The notes beneath the pieces are model-generated. The model was given only the letters and a program-made list of their open reading frames with translations. It did not search any database and was not told the DNA's origin. A stretch of 64,000 bases of DNA from Curtobacterium sp. 9128. Its GTDB lineage: Bacteria; Actinomycetota; Actinomycetes; Actinomycetales; Microbacteriaceae. The first letter of the stretch is position 1. Each line of letters opens with the position of its first letter. Position numbers and translations under genes: made by a program. The stretch is taken from positions 3,100,001-3,164,000 of the forward strand of contig NZ_LT576451.1 in NCBI RefSeq assembly GCF_900086645.1. The letters run 5' to 3'. Shown piece after piece: positions 52,380 through 61,311 of the stretch.

Positions 52380-55019
52380 ATGTCTGCCCAGAAGACGTCT
52401 GCCTCGCGGACCAAGCCCGTCTCTGCAGTCGGCGCCTTCATCGGATTCGTCGGCTTCAGTGTGCTCGCCGGACTCCTGGTCACCATCGGTGTCACCCCGG
52501 CCATCGCCGTCGCCGGGGTCACCACGACCTCGACGATCGGCGTGTTCGAGTCGCTCCCGGAGTACATCGAGATCGGCGAACTCCCGCAGCGCAACGAGGT
52601 CCTCGCGTACCAGAACGGTCAGCCGGTCCACCTGGCGACGGTCTACGACCAGAACCGTCAGGAGCTGAAGTTCGACCAGATCAGCGACCAGCTGAAGAAC
52701 GCGGCCATCGACGGCGAGGACAAGCGCTTCTACGACCACGGCGGCGTCGACATGACCTCGCTCGTCCGCGCGGGTGTCGGCTCGCTCGCCGGCGGGCTCG
52801 GCGAGTCCGGTGGTGGCTCCACCCTGACGATGCAGCTCGTCCGCAACATCAAGATGCAGCAGGCACTGGAGCTCCCGACGCTGGAAGAGCAGCAGAAGGC
52901 GTACAAGGACGCCGTCGAGCAGACCATCCCCCGCAAGCTCGAGGAGATGAAGCTCGCGATCGGGCTCGCGAAGAAGTACTCGAAGAAGGAGATCCTCACC
53001 GGGTACCTCAACATCGCGTACTTCGGCGACCAGACCTACGGCGTGCAGGCAGCCGCGCAGCACTACTTCAACAAGAACGCGACCGACCTCACCCCGCAGG
53101 AAGCCGCGTCCATCCTGGCGATCGTGCAGTCGCCGAACACCCGGAACCTCTCCGACCCGAAGTTCTACGACGCCAACGTCGCGCGTCGCGACGTCATCCT
53201 CAAGTCGATGTACGCCCAGAAGCACCTGACGAAGGAGCAGTTCGACGCGGCCATCGCGTCGAAGCCGGCGGACTACGTGCACCTCACCGCGCCGACCCAG
53301 GGCTGCAAGGCCTCGGCGGGCTTCGGGTCGCAGTTCTTCTGCGACTACGCGGTGCAGGTCGTCAAGGAGATGCCCCAGCTCGGCGCAACCGCGAAGGAGC
53401 GCAAGGCGGCATGGCGCAACGGCGGCTACACCGTGCAGACGACGCTCGACGTCGGTCTGAACAACCAGCAGAAGGACCTGATCGACAGCTACGCGCCGAA
53501 CACCGAGGCGCGGTTCAAGCTCGGCGGCACCATCGACTCCGTCGAGGCCGACACCGGCCGGGTCATCACGATGGTGCAGAACAAGAACTACAACCAGCTG
53601 GCCGGGTGCGACGTGCAGGGGGCCGATCCGAACGCGTGTGCGCCGTCGACGGACTCCGGCATCAACTTCAACGTCGACTCGAAGTACGGCGGCGGTGAGG
53701 GCTTCCAGACGGGTTCGACGTTCAAGGTCTTCACGCTCCTGAACTGGCTGCAGAACGGGCACGGGCTCAACGAGACCGTGAGCGGGACGCCGCGTGCCTT
53801 CACGAGTTACCCGATCTGCGGCTCCCGGTCCGGGATCGGCGGCGGCTACACGCCCAAGAACGACTCCGCCGGTGAGGGCGGCAACATGTCCGTCGAGAGT
53901 GCGACGTACCGCTCGGTCAACGTCGCCTTCGTGAACATGGCGCAGAAGCTCGACTACTGCGACATCCGGAAGACCGCGGACAGCCTCGGCGTCCACCTCG
54001 CCAACCCCCGGGCCACCGTGCAGGGCTACGGCGACGACATGTCGCAGAAGACGACCACGGACATCGCGTTGAACGCGTCGGCCGTCCTCGGCACGAACTA
54101 CATCGCGCCGCTCACGATGGCCGCCGCGTACGCCGGCATCGCCAACAACGGCACGTTCTGCCGTCCGATCGTGATCGACAACGTCACGAACGCCGAGGGC
54201 AAGGCGCTCGGCGGGCAGCAGAAGGAGTGCACGCAGGCGATCGACCCGTCGGTCGCGCAGACCGCCATCTACGCGATGAAGAAGGTGCTCACGGTCGGTA
54301 CCGCAGGTGGCGGTCGGACGCCGGACGGCTACGACGAGTTCGGCAAGACGGGAACCACCGACGAAGCGGACCAGATCTGGCTCGTCGGCTCCACCTCGAA
54401 GATCGCGACCGCCACGTGGCTCGGCAACATCGAGGGCAAGCAGAGTCTGCGCAAGGTCGCCGGCCCGCACGGTCTCTACTCGCTGTCTCGAACGTCGCTG
54501 TGGCGTCAGGCGCAGAGCATCGTGAACACCCAGTACGCAGGGGCCCCGTTCCAGGCGCCGAGTTCGTCGTCGATCCGCGGGAACAGCATCACCGTCCCGG
54601 ACGTGGCGGGCAAGACCACTGACGAAGCCCGCGCCACGCTCAGCGGTGCCGGCTTCACCTACGTCGACGGCGGCACGCAGCCAGGCGCAGGGACTGCCGG
54701 GACCGTCCTGTCGACCTCCCCGGCCAGTGGGTCCGCGCTGTCGAAGGGCTCGAGCGTGACCGTCTACACGACGGACGGTTCCCAGTCGACGGTGCCGGAG
54801 GTCGCGGGCAAGTCTGTCGGTGACGCCCGCTCGGCGCTGAACGGCGCCGGCTTCGGGAACGTGAGCGTCGCCGATCAGTACCAGCCGGGAGACGGCAAGA
54901 ACCAGTGCAAGGTCGCCGCGGTCGATCCGGGCGCAGGAACCGCTGCGTCGAAGGACACCACGATCAACCTCACCCTGTTCGGCAACAAGGACGGCAAGGC
55001 CCCCAAGGACTGCAAGTGA
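52380..55019 (+). CDS. class A penicillin-binding protein with two PASTA domains (PonA2 type)
   Basis: An 879-residue bifunctional peptidoglycan synthase. One N-terminal membrane helix (about 15-45) is followed by the GT51 domain with EDKRFYDHGGVD and GGGSTLTMQLVRN, then the transpeptidase with TGSTFKVFTLL (nucleophile Ser), RSVNVAF and KTGTTDEAD. Two C-terminal PASTA domains begin ITVPDVAGKTTDEAR and STVPEVAGKSVGDAR. The ATG at 52380 fits the -10 box. The metallophosphoesterase start overlaps its stop, as beside mycobacterial ponA2. Confidence 0.94.
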   Translation: MSAQKTSASRTKPVSAVGAFIGFVGFSVLAGLLVTIGVTPAIAVAGVTTTSTIGVFESLPEYIEIGELPQRNEVLAYQNGQPVHLATVYDQNRQELKFDQISDQLKNAAIDGEDKRFYDHGGVDMTSLVRAGVGSLAGGLGESGGGSTLTMQLVRNIKMQQALELPTLEEQQKAYKDAVEQTIPRKLEEMKLAIGLAKKYSKKEILTGYLNIAYFGDQTYGVQAAAQHYFNKNATDLTPQEAASILAIVQSPNTRNLSDPKFYDANVARRDVILKSMYAQKHLTKEQFDAAIASKPADYVHLTAPTQGCKASAGFGSQFFCDYAVQVVKEMPQLGATAKERKAAWRNGGYTVQTTLDVGLNNQQKDLIDSYAPNTEARFKLGGTIDSVEADTGRVITMVQNKNYNQLAGCDVQGADPNACAPSTDSGINFNVDSKYGGGEGFQTGSTFKVFTLLNWLQNGHGLNETVSGTPRAFTSYPICGSRSGIGGGYTPKNDSAGEGGNMSVESATYRSVNVAFVNMAQKLDYCDIRKTADSLGVHLANPRATVQGYGDDMSQKTTTDIALNASAVLGTNYIAPLTMAAAYAGIANNGTFCRPIVIDNVTNAEGKALGGQQKECTQAIDPSVAQTAIYAMKKVLTVGTAGGGRTPDGYDEFGKTGTTDEADQIWLVGSTSKIATATWLGNIEGKQSLRKVAGPHGLYSLSRTSLWRQAQSIVNTQYAGAPFQAPSSSSIRGNSITVPDVAGKTTDEARATLSGAGFTYVDGGTQPGAGTAGTVLSTSPASGSALSKGSSVTVYTTDGSQSTVPEVAGKSVGDARSALNGAGFGNVSVADQYQPGDGKNQCKVAAVDPGAGTAASKDTTINLTLFGNKDGKAPKDCK

Positions 55020-55969
55020 CCCGCGGCCGGGCAGCGCTCGGCGTCCTCGCAGCAGGAGCTGCGGCCGGCGCCGGCGCTGCCGCGTGGGGCACGCTCGTCG
55101 AACGGCGGCGGTTCGAGATCCGCTGGGAGACGATGCCGATCCTGCCGCCTGGTTCGCGTGACGTCGTCGTCCTGCACCTGTCGGACATCCACATGGCGCC
55201 GTGGCAGGCGGACAAGCAGCAGTGGCTGCGCGACCTGAGCCTGGTCGAACCCGACTTCATCGTGAACACCGGTGACAACCTCGGGCACCCGACGGCGAAC
55301 GCAGCGGTCGAGTACGCGCTCGAGCCGTTCCGCGGTGTCCCCGGCGCGTTCGTGTACGGCTCGAACGACTTCTACGGCCCCTCCCCCCGCAACCCGCTGA
55401 AGTACTTCGGCGGCCCGAGCAAGCTGCACGCGTCCGCGAAGCCGGTCGACCTCGACATCGAACGCCAGACAGCGTTCTTCGAGTCGCTCGGCTGGCTCGA
55501 CCTCAACGACAAGGCACACGCCATCGAGGTCCGTGGCTCACGCTTCGAGCTCTTCGGCACGTCCGACGCACACCGCAACTGGGACCGCCTCGACCTGCTC
55601 CCGACGAACGTGGACGAGATGCGCGGCGACGTCCCCTGGTCCGAAGACGAAGACGGTCCGGCACCGGTGTCGATCGGCGTCACGCACGCCCCGTACCGCC
55701 GCGTGCTCGACGCGTTCGTCCGACAGGGTGCCGACGCGATCTTCGCCGGGCACACGCACGGCGGGCAGGTCGCCGTCCCCGGTGTGGGTGCCCTCGTCAC
55801 GAACTGCGACCTCCCCCGCAAGTACGCGAGTGGCCTCCACCGCTGGCAGAACCGGACGCACTGGGCCTGGCTGCAGGTGTCGGCCGGCCTCGGGACGTCG
55901 ATCTACGCGCCGGTGCGGTTTGCGTGCCGCCCCGAGGCAGTCGTCGTCACCCTGACCGCCCGCGTCTGA
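55016..55969 (+). CDS. calcineurin-like metallophosphoesterase, membrane-linked
   Basis: A 317-residue phosphoesterase. A hydrophobic Ala/Gly N-terminal segment (about 6-25) probably anchors it. Dinuclear metal motifs follow: HLSDIHMAP (Asp, His), NTGDN (Asp), GSNDF (Asn-Asp, in place of the usual GNHD), THAPYRR and AGHTHGGQ. The GTG overlaps the PBP stop in GTGA, so the two are coupled. In Mycobacterium the gene after ponA2 (Rv3683) is of the same type, and a role in envelope lipid or cell-wall precursor dephosphorylation is inferred. Confidence 0.88.
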   Translation: MTRGRAALGVLAAGAAAGAGAAAWGTLVERRRFEIRWETMPILPPGSRDVVVLHLSDIHMAPWQADKQQWLRDLSLVEPDFIVNTGDNLGHPTANAAVEYALEPFRGVPGAFVYGSNDFYGPSPRNPLKYFGGPSKLHASAKPVDLDIERQTAFFESLGWLDLNDKAHAIEVRGSRFELFGTSDAHRNWDRLDLLPTNVDEMRGDVPWSEDEDGPAPVSIGVTHAPYRRVLDAFVRQGADAIFAGHTHGGQVAVPGVGALVTNCDLPRKYASGLHRWQNRTHWAWLQVSAGLGTSIYAPVRFACRPEAVVVTLTARV

Positions 55970-55987
55970 CCAGCCGCTCCAGTCCGA

Positions 55988-56374
55988 TCAGAGCGTCGCG
56001 CATCCCACCGAGACCTGCATCGCGGTGAACCCGGCGGCGTCCGGCACGCAGAGGACGCGCCAGGTCCCCGGGCCGACGATCCCGTCGATCGTGATCCACG
56101 ACCGGCTCTGCACGACACGGACCCGACCGTCGGTGAGCGGCCCGTACCGCCGGTCGACGGCGATCGGCGCTTGCCCGAAGCGGAAGCGGTCGTAGTTGAG
56201 GAGCGACTGCAGTCGGGCGACGCAGAACTCGTCGTCGACGCCAGCGCGCAGGATCTTCGTGACGCATCCGGCCGGAACGGCCCGTGCAGCCGCGGGGGTC
56301 GCCAGCGGGAGCGCGAGCCCTCCGGCGACCACGGTCGAGAGCACGATCGTGCGGAGGGCACCGGCACGGTTCAT
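55988..56374 (-). CDS. small secreted peptidoglycan-binding-like protein (a)
   Basis: A 128-residue exported protein. The ATG at 56374 has GGAG upstream and gives a normal signal peptide (MNRAGALRT then a hydrophobic stretch ending near TPAAARA). The mature part has four cysteines (GCVTKIL, FCVARLQ, VLCVPD and VGCATL) and a PG_binding_1-like pattern, YGPLTDGRVRVVQ ... IDGIVGPGTWRVLC. It could be a cell-wall-binding protein or inhibitor. A similar gene lies divergent. Confidence 0.75.
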   Translation of the reverse strand: MNRAGALRTIVLSTVVAGGLALPLATPAAARAVPAGCVTKILRAGVDDEFCVARLQSLLNYDRFRFGQAPIAVDRRYGPLTDGRVRVVQSRSWITIDGIVGPGTWRVLCVPDAAGFTAMQVSVGCATL

Positions 56375-56540
56375 CGAGGTCTCCAGTTCGTCGAGGACTG
56401 ACATGCAACGTATCAGTTCGTCTCGATCTCGACTACGCCTCAGGACACATTGTCGATGACCCGAGTCACCTGCCCGCGACGGCGCCCAGCAGAATCGTCA
56501 CCGCACCGCTCGGTGCGAACGACCAGATGGAGGCCCCAGC

Positions 56541-56912
56541 TTGCACACCATGATCCGCCGACTCGCCGTCCCCGCCATCGTGCTCGGGGCGGTCGTCGCC
56601 ACCTTCGGCACGAGCACTGTCGCCAACGCCGCACCAGTCTCGACGAAGGCTGCATCCGGTTGCGTGACGAGCCAGTTCCGTCAGGGATCGACCGGCAACT
56701 GCGTGAAGTACATCCAGCAGATCCAGGCGATCACCGCCGACGGCATCTTCGGTCCGGCGACCCGCGCGAACATCGTGGCCTTCCAGCGAGGCTTCGGGCT
56801 CACCGCCGACGGCATCGTCGGTAAGAACACCTGGCGCTACCTCTGTGTGCCGCTCGACGGCCCGTCGTGGAGCGCCGCGCAGAAGAACGCCGGCTGCATG
56901 AGCCTCTACTGA
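56541..56912 (+). CDS. small secreted peptidoglycan-binding-like protein (b)
   Basis: A 123-residue exported relative of the divergent gene. GGAGG lies seven bases before the TTG at 56541, so TTG is taken as start; the ATG at 56550 is the alternative. The signal peptide runs to about ANA at residue 30. The mature part has ITADGIFGPATRANIVAFQRGFGLTADGIVG (in two halves), a clear PG_binding_1 repeat, and four cysteines placed as in the neighbour (GCVTSQF, NCVKYI, YLCVPLD, AGCMSL). Confidence 0.78.
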   Translation: MHTMIRRLAVPAIVLGAVVATFGTSTVANAAPVSTKAASGCVTSQFRQGSTGNCVKYIQQIQAITADGIFGPATRANIVAFQRGFGLTADGIVGKNTWRYLCVPLDGPSWSAAQKNAGCMSLY

Positions 56913-56917
56913 GCGGT

Positions 56918-56952
56918 GTGCTCGTGACCATGGCGAGGATGGTCACGAGCAC
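56918..56952 (+). terminator. terminator after secreted protein (b)
   Basis: Perfect 13-base arms (GTGCTCGTGACCA and its complement) with a 9-base loop, five bases past the stop codon. Confidence 0.75.
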
Positions 56953-56966
56953 CCCCGATCATCCGC

Positions 56967-56972
56967 TAGACT
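56967..56972 (+). promoter_or_regulatory. possible -10 box of tRNA-Pro
   Basis: TAGACT lies 35 bases before the tRNA, directly after the preceding terminator. The -35 region is not recognisable. Confidence 0.4.
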
Positions 56973-57007
56973 TTCCAGGTCGCTCCGTGCGGGCGACGAT
57001 CACACCT

Positions 57008-57082
<75 letters not shown>

Positions 57083-57086
57083 ACAT

Positions 57087-57118
57087 GAAGGCCCGGGTCC
57101 ACACGGACCCGGGCCTTC
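57087..57118 (+). terminator. terminator after tRNA-Pro
   Basis: Perfect 14-base arms GAAGGCCCGGGTCC / GGACCCGGGCCTTC with a 4-base loop, five bases past the tRNA. Confidence 0.85.
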
Positions 57119-57229
57119 GCTGTCACTGACGTGCCGCCTACAACCATGGACACATCCACCTGCTTCGTTGAGGAACGCAGGAGCGAGCACCCTAGGCTGA
57201 AATCTCGCACATGAAGGCTTGGGGTAAAG

Positions 57230-58303
57230 GTGACGGTTTCTCGTCGATGGTTCATGCTCGGCGCTGGCGCGGTGGGGCTTGCAGCACCACTCACAACGGT
57301 GTCGAACGCCAGCGCGACGGCTGGAGCTGCTGCGGACTCCGGGAGCCTCGAGATCGTTCCCCTCACGACCACGAGCTACGTCTTCGATGCGGCCTACACC
57401 TCGGCCCTCCCGTTCGCAGAGCTCATGGGAGTGACGATCAGCGGCGATCTGTCACTGCTGAACGGGTCGACCCTGGAGGTCGACTACGACCCGCGGGTGA
57501 TGTCCCCCACCAGCGCCGACAGTGTTGCTGCATCAGGCATCCGCACGACACACGAACTCGCGGTTGTCGGGGGTGACGGGCGTGACGGCGACACCGCCAC
57601 GCTGTCGATGGCTCTCCCAGCGCTCGACCGATCGAGCGACATGGAGCAACGAGCAATCACGGTCGGGGTTCCGCTGAAGCGCACCGCGGACTACCCGAAC
57701 GATGCTGTCGCGGACCCCCGCCCAACACGCGTGCGGGTGCGAACCGATGCTGCGAGCACGGGCGCGGAACTCACCGTGGTTCCTGATCACCCGGACGCTG
57801 TGTCGGGCTCGGCCTGGGGCGGGTCGATCGCAGTCGTCTGGGATGACCTCCTCGTGGGAGACAGGGACGGCTCAGATCGTTATTCGTACCCCGCTTACAT
57901 TCGCTTGAACAGTGTCGGCCCCGGCGATGTCCCGACGGGAACACAGGTGTCGATCGCCGTCGACGCGAGTATCTGCGTGCTCGAGATCACCGACGTGTTC
58001 GCAGGGGACGATCCGCTTCAGACTGTTCGGACCACACAGGCCACAACGTCGGACAGCGGCGCAACCACCATCGTCCTCACCCTGCAACAGGCGCTGGCCG
58101 CCGGCGCAACGCTGAGCATCGCCCTCTCTGCGCATCCAACTCCGATCACGGACGACCCACGAGACATCAGCATGGCGAGAGTCAGCCTCTGCGGCCCCAT
58201 CCACAGCGACCCCCTGCAACGTGTGACGGGGGCCGAATCAGCATCGGCCGTGTCCGAGTCGGGGCGGCCGCGAGTCGCAGCCGCTTTCACCAGCAAGATT
58301 TAG
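57230..58303 (+). CDS. Tat-exported protein of unknown function
   Basis: A 357-residue protein. The N-terminus has a twin-arginine signal, SRRWFMLGAGAVGLAAP, with cleavage likely near SASATAG. The mature part is rich in Ser, Thr, Val and Asp and alternates polar and hydrophobic residues, suggesting a beta-sandwich; I recognise no family. TAGGCT at 57193-57198 may be the promoter, with GGGGTAAAG just before the GTG. Its G+C is lower than that of the backbone. It is probably cotranscribed with the next gene, 10 bases away. Confidence 0.75.
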   Translation: MTVSRRWFMLGAGAVGLAAPLTTVSNASATAGAAADSGSLEIVPLTTTSYVFDAAYTSALPFAELMGVTISGDLSLLNGSTLEVDYDPRVMSPTSADSVAASGIRTTHELAVVGGDGRDGDTATLSMALPALDRSSDMEQRAITVGVPLKRTADYPNDAVADPRPTRVRVRTDAASTGAELTVVPDHPDAVSGSAWGGSIAVVWDDLLVGDRDGSDRYSYPAYIRLNSVGPGDVPTGTQVSIAVDASICVLEITDVFAGDDPLQTVRTTQATTSDSGATTIVLTLQQALAAGATLSIALSAHPTPITDDPRDISMARVSLCGPIHSDPLQRVTGAESASAVSESGRPRVAAAFTSKI

Positions 58304-58313
58304 GAACGATCTC

Positions 58314-60638
58314 ATGGCCGATCTCTGGGTGATGAACTCACAGAAGTGGATCAACACGACCTACGCCTCAGTGAGCGGTGTGCCGCGTCTCGTCGAAGAC
58401 GGAATCACCGGTTGGGGGACGATGTACGCCTTGACCCGTGCGCTTCAGCACGAGCTCGGGATCACGTCCCTCTCCGATGCGTTCGGACCAGCAACGCACA
58501 GCGCGTACGAGTCCAAAGTCGGATCAGTGGGGTCCGCGACGAAACCCAACATCGTCGGGATCCTCCAATGCGCACTGTGGTGCAAGGGTTACACCGGTGG
58601 TACGAAGATCGGCGCATGGGACGACGTGATCGCTGCTTCGGTGGGCAACGTTCGAAAGGATGTCGGTCTCGCGACAGGCGTTCGAGTGGACGTCAAGCTC
58701 ATGAAGTCGCTCCTCACGTTGGACGCCTATGTGCGGGTCGGGGCCGGTTCTGAGCTCGTACGCGCAGGCCAACAATGGCTCAACTCTCGCTACACCACTC
58801 GCGCGGACTACTACATCGTTCCGTGCGATGGGCGTTTCACACGCGATGTCCAGCGTGGGCTCATGCTCGCCATCCAGTACGAGATCGGTATGGCCGACGG
58901 AGTCGCAAACGGTAACTTCGGCCCGGGTACGCAGACCGGACTGCGAGACCAGGCCAGCGTGACTTCTGGATCGTCGGACGGATCCAAGAAGTTCGTTTCC
59001 CTCTTCCAACTCGCGCTCGCCTTCAACGGATACGACGTTGCACGGTCCGGAACGTTCAGTACTGCGACCCGCACGTCAACGCTGGATTTCCAGCGATTCC
59101 TGGAGATCGCCGCCACGGGGAACGGCGACTACGACACGTGGGCGGCCCTGCTCGTCAGCACCGGAAACCCGAACCGACCGGTGTCGGGCTTCGACACGAC
59201 GACTGCGCTCACTCCTGCCTTCGCCGCCGCGCGCCACGCCGATGGATACCGCGTGGTCGGCCGGTACCTGACAGTGACAGGCAAGTCGATCGGCGCCGGC
59301 GAGCTCGACACGATCTTCGCAGCGGGCCTCGAACTCGTACCCATCTTCCAGAACTTCAACAACGGCCCGCAGTACTTCACGAGGACGCTCGGCTTGGACC
59401 ACGGCAAGCAGGCAGCGACGCGTGCCCGACAACTCGGGATACGTGGTGGGGTCACCATATTCTTCGCGGTTGACTACGACGCATTCGAAACCGAGATCGA
59501 ATCGCTGCTCGTGCCGTACTTCGAAGGAGTCCGCGACGGACTCAAACACTCCGTTGCACAGACCTACGAGGTCGGAATCTATGCGACGCGGAACATCGCG
59601 GCAAAAGTTGCAGAGCGCGGACTCGCATCTGCGATCTGGGTGAGCGGGATGTCAACTGGGTACAGCGGCAACCTGGGGTACCCGATGCCCGCCGGTTGGT
59701 GGTACAACCAAATCCAGGAGATCACGTCCATCAACATCGATCGAAATGCCGTTTCGGAACGCGCGCGACCGGCAGGGCGCGACCTCGTGATGAGGACCCC
59801 CGACTACGACGACGCCACTCGGGCTCTGTACTGGAGACTGGTGGAGACGCAGTTGCTGGCAGAGACGGCCTTGAAGAGCCAGAACCAGGGCGTCTACTCC
59901 GACAACATGGCCAACGCCCTGGTCTTCGCGTTCTTGATGAGCGACAAGTACCATTACGGGCCCTTCCTGGTGTACGCCCCGTGGCCCGAAGATCGTCCGG
60001 GAATGCCAGCCGCACCGCTCAGCCGCGCACGCGAACAGTACTTCGCAGCAGCGGGGGCCGTCGCGAACCTGGTTCCCCAATACGCTGGGGATCTCGAGCA
60101 CCTCGCTGTCGTCACGCAGGGCCTGAACTACTGGTGGACCGACGGCGGATCAGCCGTGGTCGGGATGGGAGATCTCGGCGGCTGGGCACTCGACGTCGTC
60201 CAGCTCTGGGCCAACTACTGCAAGTTCCAGAAGGGCGAGTCAGTGAAGGCGTTCGTCGAACGCAACCTCGGCGGCACGGATTCTTCCACCTCAGAGTTCA
60301 CTCTCGTCGATCTCATCTCGGACGCCGACGGATATCTGATCGGGTCTGAAACCAGAGGCCAGACCTCGTTCGTCGACAGCTTCGCCTACTGGCTCGTGCG
60401 CTTCCCAGATCCGCGAGACCGGATCGCCGAATTCCTCCGGCGGCGGTTCAGTCGTGACGACATGTCGCTCCGAGATTCGATCATCAGCAACATCGATTCA
60501 CTGTGGCACGGCTGGCCGTGGCCCGAGGTGCCGAGGAAGGGCTTCCAAGAAGGCCAGGTCGACCCCACGTCCAGCCAACTTGCCGAATTCGCGGCCGCGT
60601 GCGCTGACACGCTGATGACGCGCGGCGGGATCAGATGA
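58314..60638 (+). CDS. DUF1906 glycoside-hydrolase-like protein with peptidoglycan-binding-like repeats
   Basis: A 774-residue multidomain protein. Residues 1-285 contain repeated wall-binding-like units: a WVMNSQKWINTTY start, GWGTMYALTRALQHELG, AGQQWLNSRY and FQLALAFNGYDV, each followed by an FG/GTFS(T)AT-type turn. Residues 292-490 match DUF1906 (Rv2525c type): GFDTTTALTPAF, VVGRYLTVTGK, VPIFQNFN, IFFAVDYDAFETE, YEVGIYATRN and a WWYNQIQEI strand. The last 280 residues are unassigned. There is no signal peptide, so export would need another route. DUF1906 proteins have a muramidase-like TIM barrel of unproven activity. Confidence 0.8.
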   Translation: MADLWVMNSQKWINTTYASVSGVPRLVEDGITGWGTMYALTRALQHELGITSLSDAFGPATHSAYESKVGSVGSATKPNIVGILQCALWCKGYTGGTKIGAWDDVIAASVGNVRKDVGLATGVRVDVKLMKSLLTLDAYVRVGAGSELVRAGQQWLNSRYTTRADYYIVPCDGRFTRDVQRGLMLAIQYEIGMADGVANGNFGPGTQTGLRDQASVTSGSSDGSKKFVSLFQLALAFNGYDVARSGTFSTATRTSTLDFQRFLEIAATGNGDYDTWAALLVSTGNPNRPVSGFDTTTALTPAFAAARHADGYRVVGRYLTVTGKSIGAGELDTIFAAGLELVPIFQNFNNGPQYFTRTLGLDHGKQAATRARQLGIRGGVTIFFAVDYDAFETEIESLLVPYFEGVRDGLKHSVAQTYEVGIYATRNIAAKVAERGLASAIWVSGMSTGYSGNLGYPMPAGWWYNQIQEITSINIDRNAVSERARPAGRDLVMRTPDYDDATRALYWRLVETQLLAETALKSQNQGVYSDNMANALVFAFLMSDKYHYGPFLVYAPWPEDRPGMPAAPLSRAREQYFAAAGAVANLVPQYAGDLEHLAVVTQGLNYWWTDGGSAVVGMGDLGGWALDVVQLWANYCKFQKGESVKAFVERNLGGTDSSTSEFTLVDLISDADGYLIGSETRGQTSFVDSFAYWLVRFPDPRDRIAEFLRRRFSRDDMSLRDSIISNIDSLWHGWPWPEVPRKGFQEGQVDPTSSQLAEFAAACADTLMTRGGIR

Positions 60639-61159
60639 GTGACCCGCCGACATCCGCACTCGTTGTCTTCCGCTCCGTGATCGCAGTCGCGCTCACTGCT
60701 TGCGCGGTCCTCATCGAACTCACCGTCGGTCGGCTGGCCACTGAGTTCACGAATTGGATCCAGTATCCTGCCGGCGTCAACGCGGTCGAACCTGCTGGCT
60801 GGTGGATGGCGATGCTCCTCGTCGGGCACATCGCACTCCTCAGCGCGACGCTCCGACCGCGGTCACCGTCGCTTGTCGGAAGGATCGTGACCGTGTCGAC
60901 GGTGATCGGGATGGTCACCTCGGTGATGTGGGCGGTGGTCCTTCTCTTCCTGATCGCGTTGGGGTCCACCGACAACGCCCATCCGGTCTCGACCGTGATC
61001 AACGCCGGCATTCCACTGCTCCACGTCGGCCTCTTCCTGACCACCGCCGCGATCGCATCGACCCGCGTCCGGCCGGGTAGAACGATCGCCCTGGTCGGTG
61101 TGGTCGTTGTCGCATGCATCGCCGTCGGCGCAGTGTTGGCGGTTCCGCCTCTGTCCTGA
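60635..61159 (+). CDS. small four-helix membrane protein, unknown
   Basis: A 174-residue protein with four hydrophobic stretches at about 10-30, 57-75, 85-112 and 120-140, plus a fifth near the C-terminus (ALVGVVVVACIAVGAVLAV), so four or five helices. I know no family for it. Its ATG overlaps the stop of the DUF1906 gene by four bases, so the two proteins are made together, and it could be an export partner, anchor or self-protection protein for that product. Confidence 0.72.
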   Translation: MSDPPTSALVVFRSVIAVALTACAVLIELTVGRLATEFTNWIQYPAGVNAVEPAGWWMAMLLVGHIALLSATLRPRSPSLVGRIVTVSTVIGMVTSVMWAVVLLFLIALGSTDNAHPVSTVINAGIPLLHVGLFLTTAAIASTRVRPGRTIALVGVVVVACIAVGAVLAVPPLS

Positions 61160-61311
61160 CGTCTCGCGCCGGCAGGGATGCGCTGCGGCGAGATCGATGA
61201 CAGCCGGACGTCGGATGATCCAGGCCTCCGTCGTTCCCGCTGTTCCTCGAGACACATCGATCCATCAGCGTCTGCTCGGCCACTCCGACCACCGCTAGCC
61301 TGAAGGGCGAC

